Assembly (NCBI GenBank): GCA_964410665.1
Contig: CAYPIE010000029.1
Span: 1 to 59,320, forward strand
Source: CAYPIE01 sp964410665
GTDB taxonomy: Bacteria; Planctomycetota; Planctomycetia; Gemmatales; Gemmataceae
Direction of reading: 5' to 3'
Length of the DNA: 59,320 nt
The notes under the pieces were generated by a model. It had not been told where the DNA came from, did no database searches, and saw only the letters and a program-made list of their open reading frames with translations. Shown in pieces: positions 7,984 through 18,700 of the stretch. The stretch's first letter is position 1; every line of letters starts with the position of its first letter. Made by a program: the position numbers and the translations under genes.

Positions 7984-9531
7984 ATGAACCGAAACGGCAT
8001 GAATACCATTGCGATTGATATCCTCGAGCGGCGTGACTGCCCAGCCTTGAGCATTTCGCTGTTTTCTAACTTCTTATTAGTATCCGGGACTCCCAGTGGT
8101 GACCTGGAGATTGTCAATGATCCTGTCGTCGATAACCGGGTGAGCATCCTGGATGGGGGCAATGATCTTGGCACTTATGACCTTCCCGAGGTGCTGTATA
8201 TCCGCACCCCACGACGACCAGGCAGTATTGTCGTGGACGCGAATGATCAAACCATTGCCGCGGATGTGTTGATCGACCTTGGTCGGGGCGATGGCTTGGC
8301 GGACCCGCTGAATGCCATTGCCCTGGTCAATGGAAACTTCGGAGGAGATGTCCGCATTTTACGAGGAGATGCGGGTGAGTTCTATGACATTGGCGGTGGT
8401 ACCGTAGCGGATGCAGCGACCGTAGGTGGCCACGTCACCATCCTCGGTCAGTCCGGACCTGAGGTAAACGTTTTCTCGCATACCGATGGCAGTCAAATCC
8501 TCGGCGATCTACGCTTGTTTGAGATCGAAGATGTCCTCACCGATGCCACCACGACACCATCGGTGGTCGCCGGCGATCTCCAATTGAGCAATCTTCGTCC
8601 GGGCGACAACCTGATTACCCTCTCCGGTGAGGTTCTTGGCGATGTGCGTCTACAAACGCGTGCGAGCGATGATCGCATCTTTCTGGCCCCTACACCAGGG
8701 GTCTTAGGCAGTGGGCGGGTGGCCGGCGACCTGGTCGTCGACCTCGGCTCTTACCGCTTTCTCGGCGACGTCGTCCAACTCGACCCCGGCAGCACCGTCG
8801 ACGGCTCGGTCGACATCCGCGGCGATAATGGCCCGCTCCTCGGACTGTTCCCGGGCTTCGACGTGGTCAACGACGCCACGGTCGGCGGCGACTTCCGCAT
8901 CGACGTCGGCGACGGCGGTCTGCTCTACTCCGGCCTGTTCGACGTGATCGGCGGCGACTTGGTCATTCGCGCCGGCAACGGTGGGGAGATCCCCGGCGGC
9001 AATGCGGTTGGGGAATCCGGCATTGTGCAGGGAGATATCGATCTCGAGTTCCAAGATGGCTTCAATGTCGCCACACTCGATGGCACCGTCGGTGGAGATG
9101 TCCGCTATCGCGGTGGCAACGGTGAGAATAGTCTCGTGCTGTTCACCGACCTCCAAGGGGATGTCTCGGTCAACGTGGGCAATGGATTCAATCCGACTCT
9201 CTTTACCCTGTCGACAGGTTTCACGATTTCGGGCAATCTCCGCATTCAAACCGGCAATGGCACTAACTCCTCCCAAGTCGAGAATTCAGTGTTAGGCCGT
9301 TTTACTTATAACGGTGGGAATGGAGATGATTCGATTGTGCTTATTGGGAGCACTGCGGCCTACAATGTAGATTTTGATCTGAACGGTGGAAATGATGTCG
9401 TGAACTTTAACGACAATCCGGTACGGATTCGCGGCATCCTGGATGGGGGCAGCGGCACCAACTTGCTCACCGATAGCGGCTCTGTCGTCAAACAGACCCC
9501 GATTACGATCGCGAATTTTATCGAATCATGA
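7984..9531 (+). CDS. Secreted beta-solenoid-like repeat protein with LExR-type N-terminal motif
   Basis: 515 residues from the ATG preceded by GGAG; upstream in-frame ATGs at 7903 and 7921 lack a good ribosome-binding site. The N-terminus carries LERRDCPAL at about residue 14, matching the LEPR-XLL-type tag of very large planctomycete exoproteins. The chosen start puts the tag at the same depth as in the other two such proteins here. The body is a series of Gly/Asp/Val-rich strands with recurrent GGDV or GDL turns every 25-40 residues and NGGNGDDS-like calcium-loop patches. This suggests a right-handed beta-helix. Probably surface or extracellular; no catalytic motif seen. Confidence 0.8.
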   Translation: MNRNGMNTIAIDILERRDCPALSISLFSNFLLVSGTPSGDLEIVNDPVVDNRVSILDGGNDLGTYDLPEVLYIRTPRRPGSIVVDANDQTIAADVLIDLGRGDGLADPLNAIALVNGNFGGDVRILRGDAGEFYDIGGGTVADAATVGGHVTILGQSGPEVNVFSHTDGSQILGDLRLFEIEDVLTDATTTPSVVAGDLQLSNLRPGDNLITLSGEVLGDVRLQTRASDDRIFLAPTPGVLGSGRVAGDLVVDLGSYRFLGDVVQLDPGSTVDGSVDIRGDNGPLLGLFPGFDVVNDATVGGDFRIDVGDGGLLYSGLFDVIGGDLVIRAGNGGEIPGGNAVGESGIVQGDIDLEFQDGFNVATLDGTVGGDVRYRGGNGENSLVLFTDLQGDVSVNVGNGFNPTLFTLSTGFTISGNLRIQTGNGTNSSQVENSVLGRFTYNGGNGDDSIVLIGSTAAYNVDFDLNGGNDVVNFNDNPVRIRGILDGGSGTNLLTDSGSVVKQTPITIANFIES

Positions 9532-9725
9532 GTTCGTCGGATTATACACAGCGAAGCAGCTGTAGCCAGAGCAACTGCGATATGGATTGGATCTGGATCA
9601 TCTGCGTTCGGTCTGTCCTGGCCAGCTCCTTTTGCCCGAGAGCGATCCGATGAGCACCCGATGCTAAGGGTACGATGCACGGAGGTCATCCTCATTCCGT
9701 CGGTTCGCAAACCGGGAGGGACATC

Positions 9726-10559
9726 ATGCGAACACACGTCCGATTCCTGATCACGATCAGTCTTTTCACAGTGCTTGTCCCGCTCGATGCTTCTGGACAA
9801 CTGTTCCGACGGTTTCGCGAACGACCCAACCCGCAAACCTTTGTGCCGAAACTCTTGAAAACCCTGCAAGCCGACCCGGATGAAGCCCATCGTGCCGAGG
9901 CTGCCGAGGAACTGCGTAATTTCGAAGCTCCCAAGTATCCGCAGATCGTTCCCAGCCTGGTGTTCAGCCTGCGGAAGGATCCAAGCTCTTCGGTGCGTTC
10001 TGCAGCTGCCGAATCGCTAGGTCGGATCCGACCGATTTCACGCGAAGTCGGTTATGCCCTGGAACAGGCTCGCGCCACTGATGATTCGATGCGGGTGCGT
10101 TGGGCCGCTCGCACGGCCCTGTGGCAGTATCATCTGGTTGGCTACCGCAGTCAGGGGGAACCCAAGGCCTCGCCGCCAATTGGGCAACAGACGGGTGAAC
10201 CGCCCTTAGCCGATCCGCCCGGACGGGCCGGGACCCCCAGCCCGATGATCACCAGACCGGAACCACCACAGACCTCCGGCTACCCCGCTCGAACCCTGAA
10301 ACCTCGTGTTCCAGTCCAAATCCCGCGGGTGCCGGCTACTTCGAGACCGGCGCGGACAAAGACATACCCGCCCAAGCCGACGGCAGCGAAGGTCACTGCC
10401 CCGGCATTCTCCGTCCCAGACGCTGAGGCAGCGAATATCAAGGCACCCATCATCGAACCGACGCCGATGCGGATACCCATTCCGTTGGGGACCACGCCCG
10501 TACCAGCTCCCTCGAAGGGGGATCCCGTTGAAGGTCCATCCCTGGATCCACCTGCCTGA
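9726..10559 (+). CDS. Exported HEAT-repeat protein with proline-rich tail
   Basis: 277 residues. The start follows GGGAGGG at good spacing and yields a signal peptide (MRTHVRFLITISLFTVLVPL). Residues 35-140 form two or three HEAT/PBS-type helical hairpins (DEAHRAEAAEELRNF, PSSSVRSAAAESLGRI, DSMRVRWAARTALWQ). From about residue 150 to the end the chain is proline-rich and low-complexity, a likely periplasmic spacer or protein-binding tail. HEAT repeats mediate protein contacts; no partner can be named. It is convergent with the sulfatase gene. Confidence 0.82.
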   Translation: MRTHVRFLITISLFTVLVPLDASGQLFRRFRERPNPQTFVPKLLKTLQADPDEAHRAEAAEELRNFEAPKYPQIVPSLVFSLRKDPSSSVRSAAAESLGRIRPISREVGYALEQARATDDSMRVRWAARTALWQYHLVGYRSQGEPKASPPIGQQTGEPPLADPPGRAGTPSPMITRPEPPQTSGYPARTLKPRVPVQIPRVPATSRPARTKTYPPKPTAAKVTAPAFSVPDAEAANIKAPIIEPTPMRIPIPLGTTPVPAPSKGDPVEGPSLDPPA

Positions 10560-10651
10560 ATCCTGACAACGCATGGCATCATTGCGTGGACTCGATTTCC
10601 GGGCGGCGGGTATCAACCCGCCGTGGGTTGGGCTTCACGACTGCACTGCCA

Positions 10652-12514
10652 TCAGGGCTGGGCGAGGTAAGCGAGCCGTCTTTGGACCTGTCCATCCTGC
10701 TGTTGCTTCGGGGTCAGTCCCTTGAGATCTTGCGAAGTGATCGAGAAGGGAATATTCTTGCGTCGATCTCGCAACAGAACTACCGTGTTGAGGATCAACA
10801 ACGCCTCAACGGGATCGCGGGTCTGAGCCAGCACCTCCTGGAGGACCGGTCGGGGGTCGACTCCCCCGACCAATGCCAAGAATTCCACCGCCCGAGTGCG
10901 AACCAGCAATTCAGGATCCTGAGCTGCAAGAGTACGCGCCTGAGCCAACATCCCTTTGGCGGCTTCCCCATGGGCGCTGCAGACGATCAGGCCCCAGTAA
11001 CGTTGCCAGGGATCTTTGGACTGGAACGCGGCCTCAAGGTTACTCCGAGCGTTGGCAAATGGCATCAGCGCCAAGTCGGCAATGTCGAACAGCTTGGAAA
11101 TCTCCTCCTGGTGCGTTTGGCCAAACGCCACCGGATTGCCAAAAGCCTGTTGGACGAGCATACTCTCTGGATAAACGCTCAAATCCGGCAACGATTTAAC
11201 CCGCTGCACCAGCCGCTGTCGCAAGTCGGCCAGGGTGTTCGCATAGTCGGGATCGCCGGCGAGATTCTTGGTCTCATAAGGATCGGCCACGACATCATAT
11301 AGTTCTTCAGCAGGCCGCGGCTGGAAAAACGCTTGTTGTACGGGGTTGAGCTTGCCCGCTTGAAACTGCTCGCGCCATTGTTGATAGGCCAACATCTTGT
11401 AACGGTAGTTATTCTGGAGCCCATCTGGGTGAAACGACTGATAGTTGCGTAGGTATTTGTAACGCCCTTTGCGGAGACTCCGCACCAAGTCGTATTTTTC
11501 ATCGAAGCGATCGGCATAGCCAAACACCTCGTCACGTTGCCCGATCGCATTCTGAGCAATCCCTTTGCCTAAGAAGGGTTGGCCATCCATGCCGGCGGGT
11601 ACCTCGAGGCCCGCCAGGTGCAACAGCGTCGGGCCAAAATCCACAAACGATACAAAGCCGCTCTGCCGCGCGCCTTGGGGTAAATCGACCAAATGCCGCC
11701 ACTTCTTGGGGACCCGAACTACCAAAGGCACATGCAGGCCCACCTCATAGAGATAGCCCTTGCTCCCAGGCAGTACCCCACCATGATCGCCGAAGTAGAA
11801 GACGAAAGTATCGTCGAGGAGGCCATCGTGGCGAAGCTGTTCGATAACGTTACCCACCTGGTCATCCATGCGGCGAATGCGATCATGGTAATGGGCATAG
11901 GTATAACGAAACAATGAAGTATCTGGATGTTTTGGTGACAAAAAGACCGAATTCGGATCGGTCTGGGTGGGCTGTTGTCGCCAAGCGGCGGCGGGGAAGT
12001 GTAGGGAGCTTTCATGGGTCACGCCGAAGCTCTGCATGTGAAAGAACGGCTGCCCAGAGGGACGCTGCCGCCAGCTGGCCCGGTTCGAGGATTCATCCCA
12101 AACGCCGGGCCCCTCCATGGCGTTGTAATCCTTTTTTCGGCGGTTGGAGGTATAGTAGCCGGCCGCGCGCAGGTAGGCCGGGAACATGCGTACGCCTTCG
12201 GGCATGGGTACCGCTCGGACCTTGCGATGGTACTGGGTGCCAATGCGTGGCGCATAGCAACCGGTGATCAGGGTCGTCCGGGCCACCGAACAAACTGGGG
12301 CATTGGCAAAGGCATGTTCAAACAGGATCCCCTCGCGAGCCAGAGCCGCGATGTGGGGAGTTTCCGCCCCGTGGGGATCAAACAGCTTGAGGAAGTGTTT
12401 GCTGTTGTCCTCGGAGACCAGCCAGACAAAGTTGGGCCGCTCGGTTGCATCGCTGATGCCGACAAACACCAACAGGATTGCAATCAGCCCGACCAGGCTG
12501 CGCATGACCATCAT
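10652..12514 (-). CDS. Sulfatase (heparan N-sulfatase-like) with helical C-terminal extension
   Basis: 620 residues with a signal peptide (MRSLVGLIAILLVFVGISDA). The metal-binding start (RPNFVWLVSEDNS) and the formylglycine motif around Cys75 (CSVARTTLITGCY) place it in the sulfatase/alkaline phosphatase superfamily. Position +2 is Val, where Pro or Ala is more common. GDHGGVLPGSKG is the second metal motif. Residues beyond about 470 form an HEAT-like helical extension. The family hydrolyses sulfate esters or sulfamates of polysaccharides after maturation of the cysteine. Its start overlaps the stop of the PhoD-like gene by 4 bases, so the two are expressed together. Confidence 0.92.
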   Translation of the reverse strand: MMVMRSLVGLIAILLVFVGISDATERPNFVWLVSEDNSKHFLKLFDPHGAETPHIAALAREGILFEHAFANAPVCSVARTTLITGCYAPRIGTQYHRKVRAVPMPEGVRMFPAYLRAAGYYTSNRRKKDYNAMEGPGVWDESSNRASWRQRPSGQPFFHMQSFGVTHESSLHFPAAAWRQQPTQTDPNSVFLSPKHPDTSLFRYTYAHYHDRIRRMDDQVGNVIEQLRHDGLLDDTFVFYFGDHGGVLPGSKGYLYEVGLHVPLVVRVPKKWRHLVDLPQGARQSGFVSFVDFGPTLLHLAGLEVPAGMDGQPFLGKGIAQNAIGQRDEVFGYADRFDEKYDLVRSLRKGRYKYLRNYQSFHPDGLQNNYRYKMLAYQQWREQFQAGKLNPVQQAFFQPRPAEELYDVVADPYETKNLAGDPDYANTLADLRQRLVQRVKSLPDLSVYPESMLVQQAFGNPVAFGQTHQEEISKLFDIADLALMPFANARSNLEAAFQSKDPWQRYWGLIVCSAHGEAAKGMLAQARTLAAQDPELLVRTRAVEFLALVGGVDPRPVLQEVLAQTRDPVEALLILNTVVLLRDRRKNIPFSITSQDLKGLTPKQQQDGQVQRRLAYLAQP

Positions 12515-14430
12515 CGTTGCGACTCCGATCGTTCGAGGCGGATGGATAAGCTGCGGCCATCATCCTTGGATCCAGGGGTGAGTCCTTCGATGGTGGTATC
12601 AACGGGGCGATCGTGGCCCACCTTGATGGTGTACTTGCCGGCCGCATAGACCGGCGGGCGGAAGTGCTGGGACGGAGCCCGGATGGTGTAGAGGATTTCC
12701 TGGTTGGCTTGATTGATCACCTGGACCACCGGTGCCTTACTCCCCTCGATGACGAGCTCGGGCAGGAAACCAACCGGTTGGCGGCCATCGTCGTCTCGCA
12801 TGTTTACCGTGATCGGCCAGCCCAGGAACTGTGCACCATCGCCGTTGCGGACATCAGCGAAGCGGGGCCAACATTCAAAGGTAACGGTACGTTTCCCCTT
12901 GTGGAAGCGAACAATGCCATACCCATCGGCCCGTTTTTGGGGATCTTTGCGATTCTCGGGGTTGGCATAGGCCAGCATGCGGATCCGGTTCCCGAGCCCA
13001 TCCTGGAAGTCTCCGGTCCATGGTAGCGGACTGTTGGCCACTGGATTGGGACCGGGCTGTTCATCCTCCGGATGCCACCAGCGGCCATAAATGGTGTTGA
13101 CGATGGCGGGGCTGGTAAAGCCAAAGGGGCCATCACCAGCTTGGTCGATGCCATGCTTGACCACCACTGCGAGGTGCTGATCGCCGCAGATATGGGGTGC
13201 CCAGGCACGACGGATCCGCTTGAGAGCTTGATTTCGCCCCGTCTGTGGCCAGCCATTACAATCGAGGTCGGCCAGCAAGCGGTTGTCGGGGGTGCCATGC
13301 AGGTGCACCGCGCCACAGAAGGCCGTCTGCGACAGGACACATTTCATTTGTGCTCCGGTCCAGTCCTGGCCCCAAGCATCGAGGAATTTTAATTGCCGCT
13401 CACCGAGCAGCTTAAGGCCAGGTCGATCCACCGACTTCCGGTCGTATTTAGGGTTGGTGATATGGTCAGGGCGTGGGCCCATCTTGGGAATTTTGCCCTT
13501 GGGGCCGGATTTAAATTTGCGATCCTCAAGGATCGCGAAGTCGATCCCGCCGACTCGGAGGTTGGTGTAGTAGACACCGATGTCGCGTTGGATCGGTGTT
13601 GGGTCATAAGGATCGGGTAGATGCCAGGTCTGGCAGCGTTGCACCATATTGACATACTTGACCGGATAGAAGTAGCCGCCATCGGGGCCGGCGGAGTTGC
13701 TGGCCTTTTTGCCGTTTTCGCCCCAGATGTTGGCCTGGCCAACGTCGTGATCATCGGGAATAGTGATCACCGGCCGATCCTTGAGCACGTCCCGAAACTG
13801 CACGCCGAACTCCAGCCAGCCAAAAGTGTGTTGGGTATGGTGATACGATTGGTCGCCGGCGAAAAACAATAGGTCGGGATCCTGGTGTCTCAGATTCTCG
13901 ATGATACGGGGCCGCGGCCCGGGCGTCCGCGAGGAGTTACACGAGAGCGAGCCGACGACGATCTCCTCCTTGTCGATGGGGTCTTTGCGGATCAGCCCTT
14001 CGAACTGGGCCCGGTCCCCGTGGCGCAGGCGGTAGCGGACGTCTTTGGTGTTGTCCCAATCCTCCACACGGAAGTGCGCACTCCAGCCCAGTTCGTGCAC
14101 CGGTTGCTCGGCTACCGGTTGCCACTGGCCGTCACGCTCAAACTCGAGTCGCACACGACGGGGCTCATCGGGCAACAGCGGGTAGAGCTGGGCGGAGAGC
14201 TTGAGGACGCCGCGGTCATGGGTGTACACGGCGAAGGCGAGGACCTGATCACGCGGGACCATCAGTCGGGGTTGCTTGTTGCCCTTGGGCTGCCACCAGC
14301 GTCCGGTTGCATCGCTATCGAGTTTGGGGAACTTGGGGCCGAAGGGTTGTGGCTGGGGTGGCTCGGCGGCAAGCTCGTTTGTCACCAAGCATGCGAGACC
14401 GAGCAGCAAACAGAGAAGGCGTGCGAGCAT
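12511..14430 (-). CDS. PhoD-like metallophosphatase
   Basis: 639 residues from the ATG giving a signal peptide (MLARLLCLLLGLACLV); an ATG 16 codons upstream is an alternative. After a beta-sandwich N-terminal domain it shows the metallophosphoesterase motifs of the PhoD family: GSLSCNSS, FAGDQSYHH, IPDDHDVGQANIWGENG, a Cys/His-rich SQTAFCGAVHLHG, and PHICGDQHLAVV. PhoD enzymes cleave phosphodi- and monoesters with Ca/Fe centres. This one is the long planctomycete type. Together with the overlapping sulfatase it suggests a periplasmic set for stripping phosphate and sulfate from polymers (inference). Confidence 0.9.
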   Translation of the reverse strand: MLARLLCLLLGLACLVTNELAAEPPQPQPFGPKFPKLDSDATGRWWQPKGNKQPRLMVPRDQVLAFAVYTHDRGVLKLSAQLYPLLPDEPRRVRLEFERDGQWQPVAEQPVHELGWSAHFRVEDWDNTKDVRYRLRHGDRAQFEGLIRKDPIDKEEIVVGSLSCNSSRTPGPRPRIIENLRHQDPDLLFFAGDQSYHHTQHTFGWLEFGVQFRDVLKDRPVITIPDDHDVGQANIWGENGKKASNSAGPDGGYFYPVKYVNMVQRCQTWHLPDPYDPTPIQRDIGVYYTNLRVGGIDFAILEDRKFKSGPKGKIPKMGPRPDHITNPKYDRKSVDRPGLKLLGERQLKFLDAWGQDWTGAQMKCVLSQTAFCGAVHLHGTPDNRLLADLDCNGWPQTGRNQALKRIRRAWAPHICGDQHLAVVVKHGIDQAGDGPFGFTSPAIVNTIYGRWWHPEDEQPGPNPVANSPLPWTGDFQDGLGNRIRMLAYANPENRKDPQKRADGYGIVRFHKGKRTVTFECWPRFADVRNGDGAQFLGWPITVNMRDDDGRQPVGFLPELVIEGSKAPVVQVINQANQEILYTIRAPSQHFRPPVYAAGKYTIKVGHDRPVDTTIEGLTPGSKDDGRSLSIRLERSESQR

Positions 14431-14536
14431 GATCCAGTCGACCTGAGGGTTCGGGGAATGTTTGACCAAACCGAGCATGATTTTGCTAGTTTACCGCGAT
14501 CGTGCGGGGGTGCCAAACATTCTGGCCGCGACCCTG

Positions 14537-15259
14537 TTATCCTGAAGAGGAGCTGGAATCCTCGGTTGCCTGGGCCGCTGCCACGAGCTCGCGGAAAAAG
14601 GCCATCTGAACCCGAGAACCCGGCATCAATTCGGGATGCCATTGCACACCCACGACCAAGCAATCAGGGTAGTAACCTTCGATCGCCTGGATCAAGCCAT
14701 GTTCATCGACCGCTACCACCTCCAGATCCGGCGCCACCTCGGCAATGGCCTGATGATGCAGGCTGTTGACCAGATGCGTTTTCTTGCCCGTGCCGAGAAT
14801 TGTCGACAGCCAACCGGCTTTGAGCACATGAATCGGGCGGCGTAAGCCCGCCCGATACCAGCCGCGTGTCGGCCGAAACCCGGGATAGACCTGACGGGCA
14901 TCCTGATGCAAGGTCCCGCCCAAGGCGACGTTGAGCAGTTGGGCTCCACGACAAATCCCCAGCACCGGCTTGGCATGGGCAATGGCCCAGCGAATCAGCT
15001 CCGCTTCTAGCTGATCGCGCTGCCGATCCACGCGACGCGACGCATGATTGGGCTGGCCGTACAGTGCAGGATCAATATCGGCTCCGCCAGATACTACTAA
15101 ACCATCCAGGACCTCCCAGTCGACTCGACGTCGCGGCGACAGGCGGATCGGCCGACCGCCCTGCCGGCGGACCGCCAGCGTGGTAAACAGAGCTAACGTC
15201 TGCCCAGCCTGGTCGGGACCCGTGACGCCAATGACAGGCTTTCGTCGAGGTGTCGGCAT
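14537..15259 (-). CDS. Gamma-glutamyl-gamma-aminobutyrate hydrolase family (peptidase C26, PuuD-like)
   Basis: 240 residues, the normal family length. Three ATGs stand in tandem, and GGAG adjoins the first, so the third (6-base spacing) is taken as start. The class I glutamine-amidotransferase fold is shown by GLVVSGGADIDPALYG, the nucleophile Cys103 in VLGICRGAQLLNVALGG, and the His/Glu pair in VGVQWHPEL near residue 215. Relatives remove the gamma-glutamyl group from gamma-glutamyl-GABA in putrescine breakdown, but no other puu genes are here, so the true substrate is open. Confidence 0.9.
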   Translation of the reverse strand: MPTPRRKPVIGVTGPDQAGQTLALFTTLAVRRQGGRPIRLSPRRRVDWEVLDGLVVSGGADIDPALYGQPNHASRRVDRQRDQLEAELIRWAIAHAKPVLGICRGAQLLNVALGGTLHQDARQVYPGFRPTRGWYRAGLRRPIHVLKAGWLSTILGTGKKTHLVNSLHHQAIAEVAPDLEVVAVDEHGLIQAIEGYYPDCLVVGVQWHPELMPGSRVQMAFFRELVAAAQATEDSSSSSG

Positions 15260-15742
15260 CATCATCTCCGGCAAGCATTGTCTTGGTTCGCGGTTCGATC
15301 CTGCTCTCTTACGGTCCAAGGGCGGACGATGGGATCGACCTTGACGAACGATGCATCTTGACGAATTTCAAGGAGGTGCGTCTATCCCGACATGGCTTGG
15401 TCCGCGTAAACATTTGCTCTCGCATTTCATGGAGCGATGCAGCCAGGAAAAGATGACGGAACCTGCAGGTTGCAACCATAGAATTGACGACCGGGACGGA
15501 ATGTGCGTAGGCGATGAAGTGCTGGATCGTAAAGTCGATGAGGAGCTCGATCCACCCATGTGGGCATCGTTGGCATGACGACCCTGTCCGTCGAAGGGCT
15601 TCGATGACCTCAGCAACAGTTCCCAGGAGGAGTCTGGAGAAGCGATATGCGCAGAGGGCTCGTTGGCCTGAGGCCGAGTGGCGGAGCCGTTGCCAAGCAA
15701 CGAATTCTCCACCACCCGACTGGATACGCTAAGGAGTTGCTA
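15260..15742. other. Intergenic stretch without a supported gene
   Basis: 483 bases between two minus-strand genes. Small open frames on both strands lack ribosome-binding sites and recognisable composition. No tRNA, repeat or convincing terminator was seen. Confidence 0.5.
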
Positions 15743-18700
15743 TTATGCCTTGACCAGGATGGTACCTTCTCCATTGCGCAAGCTGACCCGGGTAGTCGGC
15801 GCTCCTAGGGTGCCGTCGGCGTTCAAGGGGCGATACACCCGGTCAAGCTGGTGCACAGTGGCGGTGTTGTCCGCCGTGGTACCAGTACCTTGGCGTAGGG
15901 TGTAGGAGAGCGGCTTATAGAGCACCAAAGCGTTCTCATACTCACGCTGGAACACCTTGTAGGCCAGATTGGGTGCTGTGGGGTCTTGCCCCGTGGCAAA
16001 TTCCGACCAATCTTCCAACGGCTGACCGACATTATAGTCAACTGCATCGGTCCAGTGTCGGGTCCAGCTGGTCGAGGGCTCGTGGCCGCCAAAGAACATC
16101 AACAGGGTGTCGTTGGGATCCGCCAGTAGGTAGTAGTAGGCCAACGCAGAGACCTGGGTCCGTGCATCGGTGGGGTCGCCCCCTTGCGGCAGGGTATCCA
16201 GGATCAGGTAGCCACGGTCATCCAGGGCCGCGAGGCGGTCCTCGACCAGCTTGGCCATGTCTTCAAACTGGGAGTGATGGTGGGCCAGCGGGCGTAGGGC
16301 AAATTCATCGAGGGTGGACACACCATTGGCCACAATCGCATCGGCGCTGCTGCCGGCCCCGGCGATGTTGGCCAGTACCCAACCATCACCCAGGTTGCGG
16401 TTGATTGCTCCCAACAGGGCCCCGTACTCCTCCGAATAGTTGTCGATTGACTCATACAATTGGGCACCATCGACCTGGAGGCGGCCAATCGAGTTATCCA
16501 TAAACAGCCCTGACGCCAATGGGTTGGCGGCCAGCAGCCGTTGCGAGTAATCAATCGTCCAGGCCTGATACGCCGGATCCGCCAAGTTGGTCGCGAAGCG
16601 ATTTTGGCCGTATGCAGGGTAGGTGAGTCGCGTCTCGTACACAAAGCGAGCATCATGCCCGGTCGCTCGCTGTGCATACTCCGCATCATTGAGGTAACCA
16701 TCACCATCGCGGTCGGCATTGAAGTCAAAAGCTGGAATGACTCCCTCATCGCCACCACGGGCTTGGACATAGTCGCGACCAAGCACTTGGGTGGCCACCG
16801 GAGCGCGGCCACTCCCCGTGGTCAGGAAGCGGACATAATAAAAGCGATCGCTGCCATTGATGGAGGCAGGCACCCAGTCGGCGGGTGGGTCGAAGAGGAT
16901 CGTACCCGACTGACGCAAGCCTTGTGTACTGTCGCTGGATGGAGTCAAGGGAGCCCAGGCGGTGGGGTTGCCCTCGGCGTCCACGGCGGTGACATACTCC
17001 AAACTACTCGACCACGATGGACCGGCCCGGCGACTCAGCTGCACGTTGATTTCGCGGAATTTCTCCAGGTAACCGATGGCGACCGCCTCACCACGTGAGG
17101 CGAAGGTCAGCGGATCTCCAGCCGCTCGCGCAGCCGTCGTCCGATTGGTCCAATCCCCTTCCTTACTCAGCTGGACCGACCAAAACCAATTGACTGGCCG
17201 CGAAGAAGCACTACTTCCGAAGAAAGGTGTCGCTTCGCGGACATGATAGAAGGCACTTTCACGATCGTGACCATTCTCATCCGCCCAAGCCAACCAGTCG
17301 GTCAACAAGCCCAGATAGATGTTGGATACATTGGAATACAGGAGCTGTGGAGTCTCCGGGGACAACTCATTGATCGTTTCCAGGTAGATCGGATTCGGGA
17401 TCACCAGATCGACACTGTTGCGAAGCAAATCTTCCTCGAACGAGGTAAAGGGTGTGCCAATATAGGCCAATTTTGCAATCCGGATATGATCATACTTTTG
17501 TGCCAAATCGGGGCGCGTATCATTACCATCATCGATGATTCGATCGTCCACTACTTCCTGATCGGGCTGAAACGCAGGAGGCGGCGTGACTGGCGGTACC
17601 ACTAGTGGAGGAGGTGACACAGGGAGCGGGGGTACAATGGGAGGACTGACGACCACCGGCGGCGGTGGTGGCGGAGGCACCACGGGAGGACTGACAACTT
17701 CGGGCGGATTGACCAATTCCGAAGGTGGCGGTGTGATCGGGTCTGAGGGGGCTGGTGCTTCGGCGGCGGGCGGTGGCAGCAATGGAGGCTGTGTAGGTGT
17801 GGCGATCAAACGCGGACTGATGGTGATCTGATCATAGAGCACCCGACCGAGGCTCGCATCTGAGCGGACAAAGCCGACAAATCCAGACTTCTGAGCCTCG
17901 GGCGGAGTCGCGCGAAGGGCTGCCGTGCGATCTGCTTGCCAGGTTCCCTGCTTGGAGAGAAACTCTCCAGTATCCAGACGAATCACCTCAGCCGCTAATT
18001 GCCCATCTTCGCCGCGTAAGCGGACCTGTAACCATTGATCGGCCAGGGAGCTTTCGGGACGCATCTCGGCCAGGGTGGTGAGAGTACCCGCATCCGCTCG
18101 CAGCAAGGTGATGCTATTGTCGGTGATGCGTACCCCATCGAAGTCCGGCGTCGGGGTGTCCAGTCCTTGGCCATGGATGATGAGCTCCGCCACCGCCCCC
18201 GGTTCGATGAATACCGAGGAAGCGAGTTCCAGGTCAGTGGCTTCGATCCCAGGATACCACAGGTGAGCCTGTAGACCCTCCGCTCCGGAAGAAATCAGGA
18301 TATTCTCCGGATCCAGGGCATTCACGCCCGAGATCCGAAATCGACCTTTTTCCCCATTGGTCCATTGTTGCCAGCCCTCCGGTTTGTCGCCACGAGCTTG
18401 GCTGTTCAAGTCCACCTGAACACTTCCAGGGGGACCCTGACGATCGGTGACCGTGCTCACCACAAAGTTGTCAAACACCACCGAACCGGCATAGTTGTCG
18501 CTACGGCCGACCCCGACATGACCGGGACCTTGGATGGCGGTATCGGTCAATTGCATGGCCCAGGTCGGGCCGACCTGCCATTGGCCGTCGACATTGAGAT
18601 AACTCCCGGTCGCAGGGCGGTAAACTTGGACGCCCAGCTGATCGCCGACGCTACGCAAGGTGACCTGAATCCATTCCCCCGTCTGCCAACCTTGTGTGTC

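Noticed and set aside
13885..14769. 294-codon plus-strand open frame
   Set aside because: Overlaps the PhoD gene antisense; no ribosome-binding site or family signal.
15670..15700. GGCCGAGTGGCGGA resembling a tRNA-Ser/Leu D-arm
   Set aside because: No matching acceptor, anticodon or T-arm within a tRNA length.
15368..15715. 115-codon minus-strand frame between two genes
   Set aside because: No ribosome-binding site and no recognisable composition or motif.
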